Positions 60,225 through 64,000 of a stretch of DNA of 64,000 nt are shown in pieces. The notes under the pieces are model-generated. The model searched no databases. It had not been told where the DNA came from and saw only the letters and a list, made by a program, of their open reading frames with translations. Numbering within the stretch: the stretch's first letter is position 1; every line of letters starts with the position of its first letter. Position numbers and translations under genes: made by a program. This DNA comes from Mixophyes australis (lineage: Eukaryota; Chordata; Amphibia; Anura; Limnodynastidae), in the NCBI GenBank assembly GCA_036250195.1, contig JAVHZZ010000008.1, positions 2,962,434 to 3,026,433 of the forward strand, written 5' to 3'.

Positions 60225-60232
60225 GGTCACAT

Positions 60233-61280
60233 TAATCACAGTTGAGGGGTCTTCAGACTTACAGTCTCCCTCTTATCATGTACACCCCGTAACCCCAGAC
60301 ATGATTATTGGAGATATAATTACTGTAAAGAATTTGTGTCTGGCTTCGGCTGTGTGTGGCCTGGATGCTGTATGGGTCCTCACTGCAGCCGTCTGCTCAC
60401 CTGGTACTCTGAGTCATCTGCCCCCAGATATAGGGATATCTGCAGGGTACCGGCTGAGCTACCTGTGTGTCCGGCTCAGGCAGCCCAGAGATATTAATAA
60501 GTACAGGAGGGAAGCAGGATATATGTCATAGGATTATAATCCTGAAATCAGGCCGAGCCCCGTCCTAGTGCAGACTGCAGGCAAAGATCTCAGGAAGTAA
60601 TTATTTGCTGATTGGGCCGAGTTGTTTAATAAGATGTTGGAGAGAAGATCATGATGGAGACTTATTAGCCAATCAGATCTCTGATAGTGGCCAATAGAGA
60701 AGCAGCATTGTGTATTAAATACAAATCTGATGGACTGAGATCCCAGTTAGCCAACCTGACACTATGAGGACATAAAAGTCTGACATTGTACCCAGTGTAC
60801 ATTAATAGTACATACAGTGTAATAATACTGTCCTGTAACACAGCCCCCATCTCTGTCTATGGATTAGTTATATAAGACTGGGTGGTGATTAGTGTCCGGC
60901 TCTTAAAAAATATTTATATTTATTTGAACCCATTCCAGGCCCATAGTATGATCAGCTGATCCAGTAACTCTTCTAATGGATCCCTATAGTGCTATAACAG
61001 AGGCCGTAAAATGGAATTATGGACATGTCATCCATGTGACCCCCCCATGGTGACCGGTCCACGACGCGGAGCCCGGTGACCGGTATATAATAAAGATCCT
61101 GTCCTGATGGTAGTTAAATAAAGAAATACCATTTTATGGAGTTAGTATACAATACCCCTGGGGCTATATAATGGGCCCTGGGTTAGAACCAACCCGAATG
61201 TCAAATTGTGGACTTACATGATGTAATTCAGGCCAATAAATAAATTGATGAAACCGAGAGCTCACGAACCACCTACGGTC
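60233..61280. other. Intergenic, no gene recognised
   Basis: Unique sequence. Short frames near 60301–60531 have no recognisable content. Confidence 0.5.
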
Positions 61281-61282
61281 AG

Positions 61283-63137
61283 ACACCAGGGGGACCTGGC
61301 GTCTCTTCATTCTGTATCCCCCCAACCCCACATATATTACCAGGGGGGACCTGGCGTCTCTTCATTCTGTATCCCCCCAACCCCACATATATTACCAGGG
61401 GGACCTGGCGTCTCTTCATTCTGTATCCCCCCAACCCCACATATATTACCAGGGGGGACCTGGCGTCTCTTCATTCTGTATCCCCCCAACCCCACATATA
61501 TTACCAGGGGGACCTGGCGTCTCTTCATTCTGTATCCCCCCAACCCCACATATATTACCAGGGGGACCTGGCGTCTCTTCATTCTGTATCCCCCCAACCC
61601 CACATATATTACCAGGGGGACCTGGCGTCTCTTCATTCTGTATCCCCCCAACCCCACATATATTACCAGGGGGACCTGGCGTCTCTTCATTCTGTATCCC
61701 CCCAACCCCACATATATTACCAGGGGGACCTGGCGTCTCTTCATTCTGTATCCCCCCAACCCCACATATATTACCAGGGGGACCTGGCGTCTCTTCATTC
61801 TGTATCCCCCCAACCCCACATATATTACCAGGGGGACCTGGCGTCTCTTCATTCTGTATCCCCCCAACCCCACATATATTACCAGGGGGACCTGGCGTCT
61901 CTTCATTCTGTATCCCCCCAACCCCGCATATATTACCAGGGGGACCTGGCGTCTCTTCATTCTGTATCCCCCCAACCCCACATATATTACCAGGGGGACC
62001 TGGCGTCTCTTCATTCTGTATCCCCCCAACTCCACATATATTACCAGGGGGGACCTGGCGTCTCTTCATTCTGTATCCCCCCAACCCCACATATATTACC
62101 AGGGGGACCTGGCGTCTCTTCATTCTGTATCCCCCCAACCCCACATATATTACCAGGGGGACCTGGCGTCTCTTCATTCTGTATCCCCCCAACCCCACAT
62201 ATATTACCAGGGGGACCTGGCGTCTCTTCATTCTGTATCCCCCCAACCCCGCATATATTACCAGGGGGGACCTGGCGTCTCTTCATTCTGTATCCCCCCA
62301 ACCCCACATATATTACCAGGGGGGACCTGGCGTCTCTTCATTCTGTATCCCCCCAACCACACATATATTACCAGGGGGACCTGGCGTCTCTTCATTCTGT
62401 ATCCCCCCAACCCCACATATATTACCAGGGGGACCTGGCGTCTCTTCATTCTGTATCCCCCCAACCCCACATATATTACCAGGGGGACCTGGCGTCTCTT
62501 CATTCTGTATCCCCCCAACCCCACATATATTACCAGGGGGACCTGGCGTCTCTTCATTCTGTATCCCCCCAACCCCACATATATTACCAGGGGGGACCTG
62601 GCGTCTCTTCATTCTGTATCCCCCCAACCCCACATATATTACCAGGGGGACCTGGCGTCTCTTCATTCTGTATCCCCCCAACCCCACATATATTACCAGG
62701 GGGACCTGGCGTCTCTTCATTCTGTATCCCCCCAACCCCGCATATATTACCAGGGGGGACCTGGCGTCTCTTCATTCTGTATCCCCCCAACCCCACATAT
62801 ATTACCAGGGGGGACCTGGCGTCTCTTCATTCTGTATCCCCCCAACCACACATATATTACCAGGGGGACCTGGCGTCTCTTCATTCTGTATCCCCCCAAC
62901 CCCACATATATTACCAGGGGGACCTGGCGTCTCTTCATTCTGTATCCCCCCAACCCCACATATATTACCAGGGGGACCTGGCGTCTCTTCATTCTGTATC
63001 CCCCCAACCCCACATATATTACCAGGGGGACCTGGCGTCTCTTCATTCTGTATCCCCCCAACCACACATATATTACCAGGGGGACCTGGCGTCTCTTCAT
63101 TCTGTATCCCCCCAACCCCACATATATTACCAGGGGC
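61283..63137 (+). repeat. Minisatellite, 54–55 bp unit, about 34 copies
   Basis: Units read GGGGGACCTGGCGTCTCTTC, then ATTCTGTATCCCCCCAACC, then CACATATATTACCA. Most are 54 bp, that is 18 codons; those with one extra G are 55. Divergence is very low, and rare variants (CACACATAT, CCGCATAT) recur at set distances, for example 62230 with 62348 and 62740 with 62848, which points to block duplication. A 649-codon plus frame and several minus frames result from the repeat only. Confidence 0.97.
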
Positions 63138-64000
63138 ACATATATGCCTATAGTGGACTACCTTGGGCTGGGTCACCTGCGTTTTTTCCCTTAAAATAGG
63201 CTGCTGAGTTGCCCCCCCCTCCCCCCCCGGGCTGGAATTCGCCAGCCCCCCCCCTGTATATTACGGTTCCTTCACACACAATTCACAGGTTGTGGCCGCA
63301 ATTCAGAACCACACGACACATTTTCTAAACATGTTTTAATATCCTTGTATATTACTGAGTGTTTGTAAAGCAGCTGAAATAAATGTTATTTATAATGAGG
63401 AATAAAATAAATACAAAACAACCCAAATTTCACCCAAAGAGCTGACACACCGCGGCTTGGGGATCAACGCTGCGCATAAAACCAGTGATAACTCGCTGTT
63501 GAAAGATGGAACGGGAGATATATACCAAATTATCTGCCCGCAAAACCCCTTAATTGTGATGTCTGCAAGCTGACATTACTGATGATTAAAGCATCACCTG
63601 TGTTAAAATAAAGAGGTGGGACTTAGCTGTAGAGGCGGGGCCTAGGGGAAGAGGCGGGACTGAAGGGTAGAGGGTCATGGTGCTGAGCAATTGCCCTTCT
63701 GCATAGCTAGCTCTGAATACCCCGTACGTCTGTGTGATAAATGCAGTAACACAGTTATATCATCCTGGTCCTGCAGATGTCCCAGCAGCTGAATAAAAGG
63801 AAATGACTCAATACAAAATAAAATGCGCCGGTCGCCTACGCCCTATGGAGGGAGACATTTTGTGCTTTGCACCAATAATAAGAATTCAGTCTATCAATCC
63901 ACTAGAAACAGGTGATGTCACTGTGGCATTGGGTACAAAGTGGGGTCTCTGGTTCCTAATGAGCTGATTGGCTGCATTCTCAGACATTTTGCTATAGCCC
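63138..64000. other. Right edge, no gene recognised
   Basis: C-rich runs at 63211–63228 and 63246–63253, then unique sequence. Three similar GGCGGG-type motifs sit at 63636–63663. Confidence 0.5.

Noticed and set aside
61245..63194. 649-codon plus-strand open frame and long reverse frames
   Set aside because: It is a 54-bp tandem repeat whose length is divisible by three. Both strands are open and there is no domain or splice support.
53400..64000. HECTD3, expected next to EIF2B3
   Set aside because: No HECT-domain-like exon was recognised on the minus strand here. It is probably beyond the right edge.

Overview
This is a vertebrate nuclear genome window, most likely from an anuran amphibian. 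That reading rests on split genes with GT/AG introns, the conserved vertebrate gene pair PTCH2–EIF2B3 on one strand, and a repeat landscape typical of frogs: tRNA-headed SINEs ending in a genomic (ATG)n tail, palindromic MITEs, Tc1-like, L1 and CR1 remnants, long (TA)n tracts and many minisatellites. The species is not identified. There is no prokaryotic or viral gene system here; almost every long open frame is a tandem-repeat artefact.

Layout, left to right. Positions 354–11695 (minus strand) hold the first three coding exons of PTCH2, a Hedgehog-binding patched receptor; the rest of the gene runs off the left edge. Its 5' flank, to about 12400, carries a perfect GLI-type site, and intron 2 carries two more. 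Positions 12.4–40.5 kb are intergenic: a 40–44 bp array (14.6 kb), a 148-bp array with a 1,189-bp higher-order duplication (17.0–19.9 kb), a 5'-truncated L1 (23.4–25.0 kb), two inverted SINE pairs (15.3–15.7 and 25.4–26.1 kb), two decayed Tc1-like elements (27.0 and 31.6 kb), a 30-bp GC-rich minisatellite (28.7–29.4 kb), a U2-snRNA-headed retroelement with a perfect 13-bp target-site duplication (30.6 kb), a CR1 fragment (37.0–37.9 kb) and several MITEs.

Positions 40.5–53.2 kb (minus) hold the complete EIF2B3 gene, encoding the gamma subunit of eIF2B. It has eleven coding exons that join in frame into 444 codons plus stop, a poly(A) signal about 77 nt after the stop, and a candidate untranslated first exon beside an ETS motif near 53.2 kb. 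Its introns host hAT-type MITEs, a 21-bp minisatellite and an array of about 13 ZNF143/THAP11-like motifs. Positions 53.4–64 kb are intergenic: a 31-bp minisatellite, SINEs, a palindrome-rich MITE, a hAT MITE with 8-bp duplications and a 46-bp-arm hairpin, and a 54-bp minisatellite (61.3–63.1 kb) that alone produces a 649-codon open frame.

PTCH2 and EIF2B3 do not work in one pathway; they are neighbours by conserved synteny. PTCH2 restrains Smoothened in Hedgehog signalling and is itself a GLI target, while EIF2B3 is a translation-initiation housekeeping gene.
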